Source: Gemmataceae bacterium (GTDB lineage: Bacteria; Planctomycetota; Planctomycetia; Gemmatales; Gemmataceae). Taken from it: a stretch of 6,027 nucleotides of DNA. Every line of letters begins with the position of its first letter. Within the stretch, counting starts at the first letter, position 1. The stretch spans positions 1 through 6,027 of the forward strand of contig CANLGS010000289.1 in the NCBI GenBank assembly GCA_947490035.1, read 5' to 3'. Positions 1 to 5,134 of the stretch are shown one piece after another. Under the pieces are notes generated by a model that did not search any database, had not been told where the DNA came from, and was given only the letters and a program-made list of their open reading frames with translations. The position numbers and the translations under genes were made by a program.

Positions 1-10
1 CTACCCAAAG

Positions 11-44
11 CCGCCCCGGTTTTCGGCTTGCGAACCCGGCGCGG
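11..44. repeat. imperfect inverted repeat upstream of the first gene
   Basis: Bases 11-19 (CCGCCCCGG) can pair with 36-44 (CCGGCGCGG) with one mismatch, leaving a 16-base loop. No T-tract follows. It may be the end of a terminator for a gene to the left of the window or chance pairing in GC-rich DNA. The rest of 1-109 has no gene I can support. Confidence 0.25.
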
Positions 45-56
45 ATGGGTTCGAAT
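28..56 (+). promoter_or_regulatory. possible weak sigma-70-like promoter for the DUF1559 gene
   Basis: TTGCGA (28-33) and TCGAAT (51-56) are separated by 17 bases. Each matches the consensus -35 or -10 at 4 of 6 positions. They lie 53 bases upstream of the ATG at 110. The match is weak, and it differs from the extended -10 motif seen before three genes further right. The ATG at 110 has no clear Shine-Dalgarno sequence. Confidence 0.2.
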
Positions 57-109
57 TCAGTTCCTCCCATCGCGCGTTCGCACTTACATCTTTTTTCTTG
101 GGTGTCGCT

Positions 110-1153
110 ATGCCCACCGCACGCTCCCGCCTTCGCGGGTTCACGCTCATCGAACTCCTCGTCGTGATCGCGATCATCGCGATCCTGATCGGGCTGCTGC
201 TACCCGCCGTGCAGAAGGTGCGCGAGGCCGCCGCCCGCATGCAGTGCCAGAACAAGATGAAGCAGATCGGGCTGGCGATCCACAACTACGAGAACGCGTA
301 TGGGAAGCTCCCGCCGGCCGGGACCGGGTACTCGTGGTGCGCGTCCGCCGCCGGCGGGCCGGGCGACGCCCGCATCTTCAACTCGAACGGGCTGGTCCTG
401 CTGCTCCCGTACCTGGAGCAGGACGCCCTGTTCCGCCGGTTCAACCTGAACGAGGCGAGCGCCCGCACCGGCGTCGCCAACCCGTCGCCGTGGCAGAACA
501 ACAACGCGACGATCACGTCCGTCGTCGGCGACCCGACCACCAACGGAAACGGCGTCGCGGCGTTCACGGTGGTCCCAGGGTTCCTGTGCCCGACCGACCC
601 GACCCCGGCGACCGGCCGGCTGGCCGGCATCCACTACGGCCCCGGCGGGGACGGCAGCACCCTCCAGGGGGCGGCCACCAACTACGACTTCGTCACCAGC
701 GACACCGACTTCAGCACGTGCAACAACTGGCGCACGGCCGGCGCGCGGCGGCGCATGTTCAGGGAGAACAGCACCACCAGAATCACCGACATCACGGACG
801 GCACGAGCAACACGTTCGCCGTCGGCGAAACGACCAAGTGGCACTCCAACGGCGCCGCGTTCGCGTGGGGCTACCGGACGTGGGTGATGTCGGGCGTGGA
901 CCCCGGTACGTCCGACGCGGGCATCAACCTCTGGCACCTGCCCAACGTCCACCCGACGTGGCAGAACCCGCCGTACCTCCCGGTCCCCGGGCGCATCCGG
1001 ACGTGGTGGGCCGCGGCCGGCAGCCTGCACACCGGCGGTTGCAACTTCGTCATGGGCGACGGCTCCGTCCGGTTCGTCTCGGAGTCCACCGCGAGCACCA
1101 CGCTCGAAGCGATGTGTACCATCGGCGGCGGCGAAACCCTGAACCTGCCGTAA
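110..1153 (+). CDS. DUF1559 prepilin-type protein (H-X9-DG family)
   Basis: This 347-residue protein has a type IV pilin-like N-terminus: a short basic leader ending R9-G10, then F11-T-L-I-E15 and a hydrophobic helix to about residue 31. A prepilin peptidase would be expected to cut between G10 and F11; Glu15 is the conserved fifth residue of the mature protein. The body is DUF1559. Near the C-terminus H307, nine residues, then D317-G318 form the H-X9-DG signature of this planctomycete family, followed by SVRF. Such proteins occur as many paralogues in planctomycetes and are thought to be exported, surface-associated pseudopilins; their exact role is not established. I chose ATG 110 over the in-frame TTG at 98, although neither has a strong ribosome site. 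The next gene starts 16 bases downstream, so the two are probably co-transcribed. The family call is secure; the biological function is not. Confidence 0.93.
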   Translation: MPTARSRLRGFTLIELLVVIAIIAILIGLLLPAVQKVREAAARMQCQNKMKQIGLAIHNYENAYGKLPPAGTGYSWCASAAGGPGDARIFNSNGLVLLLPYLEQDALFRRFNLNEASARTGVANPSPWQNNNATITSVVGDPTTNGNGVAAFTVVPGFLCPTDPTPATGRLAGIHYGPGGDGSTLQGAATNYDFVTSDTDFSTCNNWRTAGARRRMFRENSTTRITDITDGTSNTFAVGETTKWHSNGAAFAWGYRTWVMSGVDPGTSDAGINLWHLPNVHPTWQNPPYLPVPGRIRTWWAAAGSLHTGGCNFVMGDGSVRFVSESTASTTLEAMCTIGGGETLNLP

Positions 1154-1157
1154 CCGC

Positions 1158-1162
1158 GAGGG
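1158..1162 (+). promoter_or_regulatory. ribosome binding site for the lipoprotein gene
   Basis: GAGGG lies 7 bases before ATG 1170, inside the 16-base gap after the DUF1559 stop codon. It supports ATG 1170 as the start and translation from a shared transcript. Confidence 0.6.
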
Positions 1163-1169
1163 CCTTCAC

Positions 1170-1658
1170 ATGAGACGGACATACGCGTGGGTCGCGACGG
1201 CCCTCCTGGCCGGAGTCGCGCCGGGCTGTTCGAGCGACGCCCCGCCGCTCGTTCCGGTGCAGGGGCGCGTCACCCTCGACGGCAAGCCGCTCGCCGGCAA
1301 GACGGTGAAGTTCGTCCCGGAGGACGGCACCTCCGGTCAGGGGGCCGGCGCGACGACCAATGCCGAGGGCGAGTACACCCTCCTGGCCGCGCGCCCCGGC
1401 GCGGTCCACGACACGCCCGGCGCGCCGCCCGGCGCGTACCGGGTCGTGGTCGTCGAGCCGATGTTCCCGCTCGACCTCCCCGTCCAGAAGTCCGACGACA
1501 CGACTCCGACCCCGGCCATCGGGATACCCGCGCCGACGAAGAAGAAGCAGGATATCCCGTCCGCCTACACCAGCGCGGACACCACCACGCTCCGCGCGAA
1601 CGTCACGAAGGGCGGCGGAGCGATCGACCTGGAACTGGAAACCCCGACGAAGAAGTGA
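1170..1658 (+). CDS. putative lipoprotein with carboxypeptidase-regulatory/transthyretin-like domain
   Basis: This 162-residue protein begins with a basic, hydrophobic signal (MRRTYAWVATALLAG) ending in V-A-P-G-C20-S-S. That is an imperfect lipobox, so lipid attachment at Cys20 is likely but not certain. Residues 29-50 (PVQGRVTLDGKPLAGKTVKF and on) carry the V-x-G-x-V-x-L-D-G-K-P-L motif of planctomycete beta-sandwich proteins. T63-N-A-E-G-E-Y and G87/88-A-Y-R-V-V-V match later strands, and IPSAY (129-133) with a Leu-rich final strand (about 151-156) closes the domain. Small lipoproteins of this type often sit directly downstream of DUF1559 genes in planctomycetes, as here. A partnership at the cell envelope is inferred from that arrangement; no enzymatic residues are evident. 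The run TKKKQD (123-128) is a charged loop. A stem-loop follows the stop, so this is probably the last gene of the operon. Confidence 0.85.
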   Translation: MRRTYAWVATALLAGVAPGCSSDAPPLVPVQGRVTLDGKPLAGKTVKFVPEDGTSGQGAGATTNAEGEYTLLAARPGAVHDTPGAPPGAYRVVVVEPMFPLDLPVQKSDDTTPTPAIGIPAPTKKKQDIPSAYTSADTTTLRANVTKGGGAIDLELETPTKK

Positions 1659-1672
1659 TTCCCGCGAGCGGC

Positions 1673-1728
1673 GCGGCGCAAGGCCGGCGGCGAGTCTCCT
1701 GGGAGGCCCGCCGCCGGCCTTGCGCCGC
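1673..1728 (+). terminator. perfect 20-bp stem-loop, probable terminator
   Basis: Bases 1673-1692 are the exact reverse complement of 1709-1728, giving a 20-bp GC-rich stem with a 16-base loop, 14 bases after the lipoprotein stop. There is no T-run after it (TTGCTATG follows), so it is not a textbook Rho-independent terminator. The position and perfect pairing still suggest transcript termination or 3'-end protection. The right arm lies where a -35 element would be for the promoter at 1730-1738, so it may also insulate or affect the Uma2 gene. Confidence 0.7.
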
Positions 1729-1729
1729 T

Positions 1730-1738
1730 TGCTATGAT
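1730..1738 (+). promoter_or_regulatory. extended -10 promoter of the Uma2 gene
   Basis: TGC-TATGAT is an extended -10 element (TGn plus a hexamer one base from TATAAT). It ends 27 bases before ATG 1766. No -35 is recognisable, since that position falls within the stem-loop arm. The same TGn-TATGAT arrangement occurs at nearly the same distance before the starts at 3793 and 4377. Confidence 0.55.
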
Positions 1739-1754
1739 GGGGTGTACCCCCCGC

Positions 1755-1759
1755 GGAGG
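1755..1759 (+). promoter_or_regulatory. ribosome binding site deciding the Uma2 start
   Basis: GGAGG lies 6 bases before ATG 1766. The frame is open much further upstream, to about 1187, through the lipoprotein gene, so this site, the upstream promoter and the family's expected length fix the start at 1766. Confidence 0.75.
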
Positions 1760-1765
1760 AAGAAC

Positions 1766-2404
1766 ATGACCGCCGCAACGACCGAACCGGACACGCTCGC
1801 GGACGTGGTGTACGCGCTCGGCGGCGTGCCGCTCCACCGCATCCTGTGGACTCCGTTTCTCGGAACGGCGACGGAAGAACACCTCCTGCGGAATCGGCAC
1901 GTTGAGTTAGTGAACGGGATACTGGTGCGGAAATCGCTCGGCTTCCGGAAGGGCGTCGCAGAGGTTGTGATCGGCTGCCGCCTGTTGGAGTTCGTGAAAG
2001 TCGCACGACTTGGCGCGGTGACAGTGGCTTCCGCCCCATACCGTGTCAGTATCGGTGTCGTTCGACTGCCGGATGTCGCTTTCATCCGCTGGGAACGGTT
2101 ACTGGCCGCGAGTGGGAAGATTCCAGACATTGCCCCCGTTGCTCCGGACGTGGTGATTGACATCCCAACCCCCGATAACACTCCTGGCGAACTGACGCGA
2201 AAGCGCGGCGAGTACTTCGCGGCCGGGACGCAACTCGTCTGGGAGATCGACCCGGACGACCGCACCGTCGCCGTGTACACCGACCCGACCACCCACACCC
2301 TGCTGACCGCGGCCGACACGCTCGACGGCGGCGCCGTACTCCCCGGATTGACCCTGCCGCTCGCCGACCTGTTCAACGACCCGCAACTGAACCCCCGCCC
2401 GTAA
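1766..2404 (+). CDS. Uma2 family protein (DUF820, PD-(D/E)XK nuclease-like)
   Basis: This 212-residue protein has the family's normal size and motif order. H45-V-E-L-V-N-G-I-L-V corresponds to the usual Y-E-L-V-D-G-E. R100-L-P-D103-V-A-F matches the R-x-P-D-V-A motif. PDVVIDI (127-133) matches the core strand P-D-L-V-V-E-V. Lys146 in ELTRKRGEYF and the AGTQLVWEIDPDDRTVAVY stretch (153-171) complete the fold. These proteins belong structurally to the PD-(D/E)XK nuclease superfamily, and they are often called endonucleases although substrates are mostly unknown. In the core strand Asp132 stands where most members have Glu; an acidic residue is kept, so activity cannot be ruled out. The gene has its own promoter and is followed after 51 bases by leuC, with no evident functional link. 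The central part (about 1890-2180) looks less GC-rich than its neighbours. Confidence 0.88.
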   Translation: MTAATTEPDTLADVVYALGGVPLHRILWTPFLGTATEEHLLRNRHVELVNGILVRKSLGFRKGVAEVVIGCRLLEFVKVARLGAVTVASAPYRVSIGVVRLPDVAFIRWERLLAASGKIPDIAPVAPDVVIDIPTPDNTPGELTRKRGEYFAAGTQLVWEIDPDDRTVAVYTDPTTHTLLTAADTLDGGAVLPGLTLPLADLFNDPQLNPRP

Positions 2405-2442
2405 GCATGACACTCCGGGCGGCTCACGCCACCCCTCTCCCC

Positions 2443-2447
2443 AGGAG
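2443..2447 (+). promoter_or_regulatory. ribosome binding site for leuC
   Basis: AGGAG lies 8 bases before ATG 2456, which favours that ATG over the in-frame ATGs at 2465 and 2471. I see no TATGAT-type promoter in the 51-base gap 2405-2455, so leuC may be read from the Uma2 transcript or from a promoter I cannot recognise. Confidence 0.65.
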
Positions 2448-2455
2448 ATAGACCG

Positions 2456-3763
2456 ATGTCCGCGATGACCATGACCGAGAAGATTCTGGCCCGTTCTTCG
2501 GGCAAGAGCAGCGTCGTACCCGGCGAAAACGTGTGGACCAACGTGGACGTGCTCATGACGCACGACGTGTGCGGGCCGGGCACGTTCGGCGTGTTCAAGA
2601 AGGAGTTCGGCCCGAACGCGAAGGTGTGGGACAAGGACAAACTCGTCCTCATCCCGGATCATTACATCTTCACCAAAGACGCGATGGCGAACCGCAACGT
2701 CGATGTACTCCGCGCGTTCGCGAAGGAACACGACATCAAGTACTTCTACGACGTGGGCACCGCCAACTATAAGGGCGTGTGCCACATCGCGCTACCCGAA
2801 GAAGGCCACACGCGACCGGGCGAGGTGCTGCTCGGCACCGACAGCCACACCTGCACCGCGGGCGCGTTCGGCGAGTTCGCCACCGGCATCGGCAACACCG
2901 ACGCCGGGTTCGTCCTCGGCACCGGTAAGTTGTGGCTCAAGGTGCCGCCCACCATGCGGTTCGTGTTCCACGGGCAGATGCCGCCGTACCTCATGGCGAA
3001 GGACTTGATCCTCGCCGTGATCGGCGACATCGGCGTGGACGGCGCCACCTACCGCGCGATGGAGTTCGACGGCGACGGCGTGTACGCGCTCAACATCGAG
3101 GAGCGCATGACGCTGTGCAACATGGCGATAGAAGCCGGCGGCAAGAACGGCATCATCGCGGCCGATCAGGTCACCTTCGACTACGTGAACAAGCGCAACG
3201 CCGGGCAGAAGCCGTACAGCGCGGTGAAGACCGACCCCGGCGCGAAGTTCGACTTCGAGAAGGTGTACGACGTGACCAAGATGGAACCGGTGGTCGCGAA
3301 GCCGCACTCGCCGGACAACAAGGCGACCGTGACCGAAGTGAAGGGGACGAAGCTCGACCGCGCGTACATCGGCAGTTGCACCGGCGGGAAGCTGACCGAC
3401 TTCAAGGCCGCCGCGGGAATCCTCAACGGCAAGACGGTGAAGATCGACACGTTCGTGGTCCCCGCGACGACCGAAGTGGCACGCGGTCTCGACACCGAGA
3501 AGATCGGCGGGAAGTCGCTGCGCGACATCTTCCTGGCGGCGGGCGCGAAGATCGGCGAGGCGAGTTGTGCCGCGTGCCTGGGCGGGCCGTCGGACACGTT
3601 CGGCCGGTTGAACACTCCCATCTCGTGCATCAGCACAACGAACCGCAACTTCCCCGGTCGGATGGGTCACAAGGAGGCGAAGGTGTTCCTGGCCAGCCCG
3701 CTGACGGTGGCGGCCAGCGCGCTGGCCGGCACCATCGCGGACTGCCGCGACCTTCTGGTATGA
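2456..3763 (+). CDS. leuC: 3-isopropylmalate dehydratase large subunit (aconitase family)
   Basis: This 435-residue protein is the catalytic, iron-sulfur subunit of isopropylmalate isomerase. With the small subunit LeuD it interconverts 2- and 3-isopropylmalate in leucine biosynthesis in the cytoplasm. The three [4Fe-4S] ligands are visible: Cys308 in YIGSCTGG, and Cys371 and Cys374 in S-C-A-A-C-L-G-G. Other signatures are DHY (68-70), the substrate-site motif G127-T-D-S-H-T-C with AGAFGEFATGIGNTD, and the C-terminal TNRNFPGRMGH (395-405). Length and the TDSHT-type motif fit the HacA/archaeal-type LeuC group of about 420 residues rather than the longer E. coli type. A homoaconitase or other isomerase role cannot be excluded without the small subunit. 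No leuD lies beside it; the next genes are a toxin-antitoxin pair. The last codons (LLV and stop) overlap the extended -10 promoter of the next gene. Confidence 0.92.
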   Translation: MSAMTMTEKILARSSGKSSVVPGENVWTNVDVLMTHDVCGPGTFGVFKKEFGPNAKVWDKDKLVLIPDHYIFTKDAMANRNVDVLRAFAKEHDIKYFYDVGTANYKGVCHIALPEEGHTRPGEVLLGTDSHTCTAGAFGEFATGIGNTDAGFVLGTGKLWLKVPPTMRFVFHGQMPPYLMAKDLILAVIGDIGVDGATYRAMEFDGDGVYALNIEERMTLCNMAIEAGGKNGIIAADQVTFDYVNKRNAGQKPYSAVKTDPGAKFDFEKVYDVTKMEPVVAKPHSPDNKATVTEVKGTKLDRAYIGSCTGGKLTDFKAAAGILNGKTVKIDTFVVPATTEVARGLDTEKIGGKSLRDIFLAAGAKIGEASCAACLGGPSDTFGRLNTPISCISTTNRNFPGRMGHKEAKVFLASPLTVAASALAGTIADCRDLLV

Positions 3764-3764
3764 T
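3756..3764 (+). promoter_or_regulatory. extended -10 promoter of the antitoxin-toxin pair, overlapping the leuC stop
   Basis: TGG-TATGAT starts in the last leuC codons and contains its TGA stop (3761-3763). It ends 28 bases before ATG 3793. The octamer CGCGACCT (3746-3753) precedes it, and both elements recur in the same order and spacing before the gene at 4377. CGCGACCT lies between the -35 and -10 positions, where an operator could be, but no binding protein is known. Confidence 0.6.
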
Positions 3765-3779
3765 GGAGCCGAACCCACT

Positions 3780-3784
3780 GGAGG
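3780..3784 (+). promoter_or_regulatory. ribosome binding site of the antitoxin gene
   Basis: GGAGG lies 8 bases before ATG 3793. The reading frame is open far upstream, in a shadow frame of leuC, so this site and the promoter define the start. Confidence 0.7.
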
Positions 3785-3792
3785 ACCGACCG

Positions 3793-4044
3793 ATGACCCA
3801 GATTCTGGCCGACGCGGAGATGACAAAGAAACTGGCCGCCGCCGACGGACTCGTGAACATCGTGGACGGGACCGGGACCGTGATCGCGGTCTGCACGCCA
3901 GTCAAGTTTCCGCATTCGCCTTACACGCGCGAGGAACTGGAAGCCGCCCGCGCCGAGGCACGAGAACATCCCGAACGGGGCAAATCGACCGCGGAAGTGC
4001 TGGAACACCTCCAGCACCTCGCGAGCCAGAAGGAGTCGGCGTGA
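3793..4044 (+). CDS. putative type II antitoxin
   Basis: This 83-residue, charged protein has two parts. Residues 19-33 (GLVNIVDGTGTVIAV) resemble the strand-turn-strand element common in small antitoxins (x-I-x-D-x-x-G-x-x-I). A C-terminal helical region (about 43-79) contains R62-G-K-S-T-A-E-V-L-E-H-L, similar to the G-x-T-L-A-E-V/I-W tail of planctomycete and cyanobacterial antitoxin-like proteins. The C-terminus is typically the toxin-binding part; that is family knowledge, not shown here. The stop overlaps the next start (GTGA, 4041-4044), and the next gene looks like a RelE/ParE toxin, the classical order for such a pair. The promoter at 3756 gives it independent transcription. Its first 33 residues align without gaps with those of the protein at 4377. 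No known named family can be assigned with certainty. Autoregulation is likely for this class but is inferred. Confidence 0.7.
   Translation: MTQILADAEMTKKLAAADGLVNIVDGTGTVIAVCTPVKFPHSPYTREELEAARAEAREHPERGKSTAEVLEHLQHLASQKESA
4031..4035 (+). promoter_or_regulatory. ribosome binding site of the toxin gene, inside the antitoxin
   Basis: AGGAG in the last codons of the antitoxin lies 5 bases before GTG 4041. It supports a GTG start and translation coupled to the antitoxin. Confidence 0.6.
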
Positions 4045-4325
4045 ACTACCGGGTCATCTGGATACCGCGCGCCGTTCTGTTGCTCAACACGTTGTGGCTG
4101 GCGGCACCGGCGTCGGAGCGGGCCGCAATGACGGCGGCCCTCACCATCGACCACAACCTCGCAGCCGCCTCGCACGCGACCGGGCGACACATTTTCGACA
4201 CGCTGTACGAGTACGATTACCCGCCGCTGGGTGTCGAGTTCGAGGTGATCGACGCCGACCAGCAGGTACTCGTGCTCACCTGTTGGCACACGGCGACCGG
4301 CCGCCCGAGGGTGACCGGCAACTGA
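4041..4325 (+). CDS. putative RelE/ParE-superfamily toxin
   Basis: This 94-residue protein starts with GTG, overlapping the antitoxin stop by four bases. The N-terminus NYRVIWIPRAVLLLNTLWLAA matches the opening strand and first helix of RelE/ParE-like planctomycete toxins (x-Y-R-V-x-W-x-P-x-A ... L-W-L-A-A). A second helix spans about 24-46 (ERAAMTAALTIDHNLAAAS). The C-terminal sheet P61-P-L-G-V-E-F-E-V-I-D-A-D-Q-Q-V-L-V-L-T-C-W ends in the usual hydrophobic strand plus Trp82. RelE relatives cut mRNA on the ribosome and ParE relatives poison gyrase; the sequence does not say which applies. The usual G-E-S-R-type segment is replaced by TGRHIFDTLYEYDY (47-60), so Arg49/His50 are the only basic candidates there. 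Activity is not proven and a degenerate toxin is possible. Confidence 0.72.
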   Translation: MNYRVIWIPRAVLLLNTLWLAAPASERAAMTAALTIDHNLAAASHATGRHIFDTLYEYDYPPLGVEFEVIDADQQVLVLTCWHTATGRPRVTGN

Positions 4326-4327
4326 TC

Positions 4328-4337
4328 GGTCGCGACC
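4328..4337. promoter_or_regulatory. palindrome GGTCGCGACC, candidate operator
   Basis: A perfect 10-base palindrome starts 2 bases after the toxin stop and ends 3 bases before the TGn of the next promoter. That places it between the -35 and -10 positions, where a repressor would block transcription. Its right half plus one base (CGCGACCT, 4331-4338) recurs at the same spacing before the antitoxin promoter (3746-3753), but the left half does not, so only a half-site is shared. Confidence 0.4.
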
Positions 4338-4340
4338 TCG

Positions 4341-4349
4341 TGGTATGAT
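4341..4349 (+). promoter_or_regulatory. extended -10 promoter of the antitoxin paralogue
   Basis: TGG-TATGAT is identical to the element at 3756-3764 and ends 27 bases before ATG 4377. It is followed by AACCCA (4356-4361) and a purine-rich GAGGG (4365-4369), both of which have counterparts in the 3765-3792 leader. Confidence 0.6.
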
Positions 4350-4376
4350 TCGAGGAACCCAACAGAGGGACGAGCG

Positions 4377-4838
4377 ATGAGCATCACCGTTTCCGATTCG
4401 CGCCTGCTCGCCCAGTTGGTCGTGAAGCGCGGTCTGATCGAACTGCAAGACGCCGCCGGGGAGACGGTGGGCCGGGTTCAAACGACGTGGCCCGCGCCGC
4501 TCCCGGCACCGCCCGGCCCGCGCGATTATTACGCGCCAGCCGTCGCCGACTTCGTGGAATCCGTTACCGATCCGGCGCTGCTTGCTGCCTTCGAGCGGGT
4601 GAAGCGACCGATACTCCTGTTCAACCCGCGTGGCGAATTGCTCGGTCGGTTCGAGCGTGACTGGCTCGGAATGCCGATGACCGCCGCACGCCTGCGCGAC
4701 CTTGAGGAACGGCGGCGGGCCGCACGAACCGAGAAGGGATACACGCTCGCGGAGGTTTGGAAGATCATCCACGAGAAGTATGATGGGGCCGATGTCGAGC
4801 CGATTATCGTCGGGAAGAACACAGGAGAATGCCCATGA
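4377..4838 (+). CDS. antitoxin-like protein with two hairpin repeats
   Basis: This 153-residue protein is a longer relative of the 83-residue antitoxin at 3793. Residues 1-34 align with it without gaps (G19-L/I ... D25 ... G28), and the C-terminus repeats the same pattern: a charged helix (102-117), then G121-Y-T-L-A-E-V-W-K-I-I. Between them is a second copy of the hairpin: GETVGRVQTTW (28-38) and GELLGRFERDW (86-96) share G-E-x-x-G-R-V/F-x-x-x-W at a 58-residue offset. A Pro-rich linker (39-48) and a short segment with Y51-Y52 separate the copies. No toxin follows. Instead the stop overlaps the start of a broken exported gene (ATGA, 4835-4838), so the two were translationally coupled. The ribosome site is GAGGG, 7 bases before the ATG. 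It could be a solitary antitoxin, a regulator, or an unrelated protein using the same fold. The exact role is unknown. Confidence 0.68.
   Translation: MSITVSDSRLLAQLVVKRGLIELQDAAGETVGRVQTTWPAPLPAPPGPRDYYAPAVADFVESVTDPALLAAFERVKRPILLFNPRGELLGRFERDWLGMPMTAARLRDLEERRRAARTEKGYTLAEVWKIIHEKYDGADVEPIIVGKNTGECP
4823..4827 (+). promoter_or_regulatory. ribosome binding site fixing the start at 4835
   Basis: AGGAG is 7 bases from ATG 4835 but only 1 base from the in-frame ATG 4829, so 4835 is the usable start. The site lies in the end of the preceding gene. Confidence 0.65.
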
Positions 4839-5134
4839 CCAAACCGATTTCGCGCCGCGAGGCGCTCGCGACCAGGCTGACCGTCACCGCCGGGTTGCTC
4901 GGCGCGTCGGCCGCGCCCGTGCCCAAGGGCGACAACAAGTCGTGGGTCGGCAAGACGGTGCTGCCGAAGAAGGCGGACCCGTTCGGCGCCTACCCCGCGC
5001 CCGTTCAACCGGACCCCGACGGTCCGGTCGCGGAACTATCCCGCACGCTCCACGGGGCGTCGTGGGAAGTGAAGGCCGAGAAGGACACCCGCGTGCAGGT
5101 GCTCGACGCCGACGGCCTCGCGTGCTGGGTGTAG
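4835..5134 (+). pseudogene. exported SH3-like protein, N-terminal fragment cut by TAG
   Basis: The frame encodes 99 residues before TAG at 5132-5134. The N-terminus has a signal with a twin-arginine-like S6-R7-R8-E-A-L core, a hydrophobic stretch (15-24) and A-S-A-A-P, suggesting Tat-type export with cleavage near residue 27. Then comes W-V-G-K-T-V-L-P-K-K, a linker, and WEVKAEKDTRVQVLDADGLACWV, which resembles the bacterial SH3-like domain that opens many Gemmata repeat proteins. Reading on past the TAG in the same frame gives KDVLVPLADAIDFYTKA. In such proteins this stretch links the SH3-like domain to TPR repeats, so the stop is most likely a recent nonsense change (GAG, CAG or AAG would restore sense). 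No TPR repeats follow, because the frame changes identity near 5186. Its start overlaps the stop of the preceding antitoxin-like gene. It could still yield a short exported peptide. Confidence 0.65.

Noticed and set aside
98..109. TTG at 98 as the start of the DUF1559 gene
   Set aside because: ATG 110 gives the usual short leader before the GFTLIE motif; the TTG has no ribosome site and adds only four residues.
28..1173. 381-codon + strand open frame overlapping the DUF1559 gene
   Set aside because: The product is Arg/Pro/His-rich with no domain, and the overlapping frame carries clear family motifs.
1739..1750. GGGGTGTACCCC mini-hairpin before the Uma2 ribosome site
   Set aside because: A four-base stem plus possible T-A closing is too small to claim as a regulatory structure.
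2792..3826. Long minus-strand open frame opposite leuC
   Set aside because: The opposite strand is a well-supported leuC. The predicted product is Arg/His/Val-rich low-complexity sequence typical of antisense frames in GC-rich DNA.
4829..4831. ATG 4829 as the start of the SH3-like gene
   Set aside because: It is one base from the AGGAG site, too close for use; ATG 4835 is correctly spaced and gives the ATGA overlap.
5132..5134. TAG read as pyrrolysine or another recoded codon
   Set aside because: Nothing nearby suggests recoding, and the frame downstream is itself chimeric and truncated, so decay is the simpler explanation.
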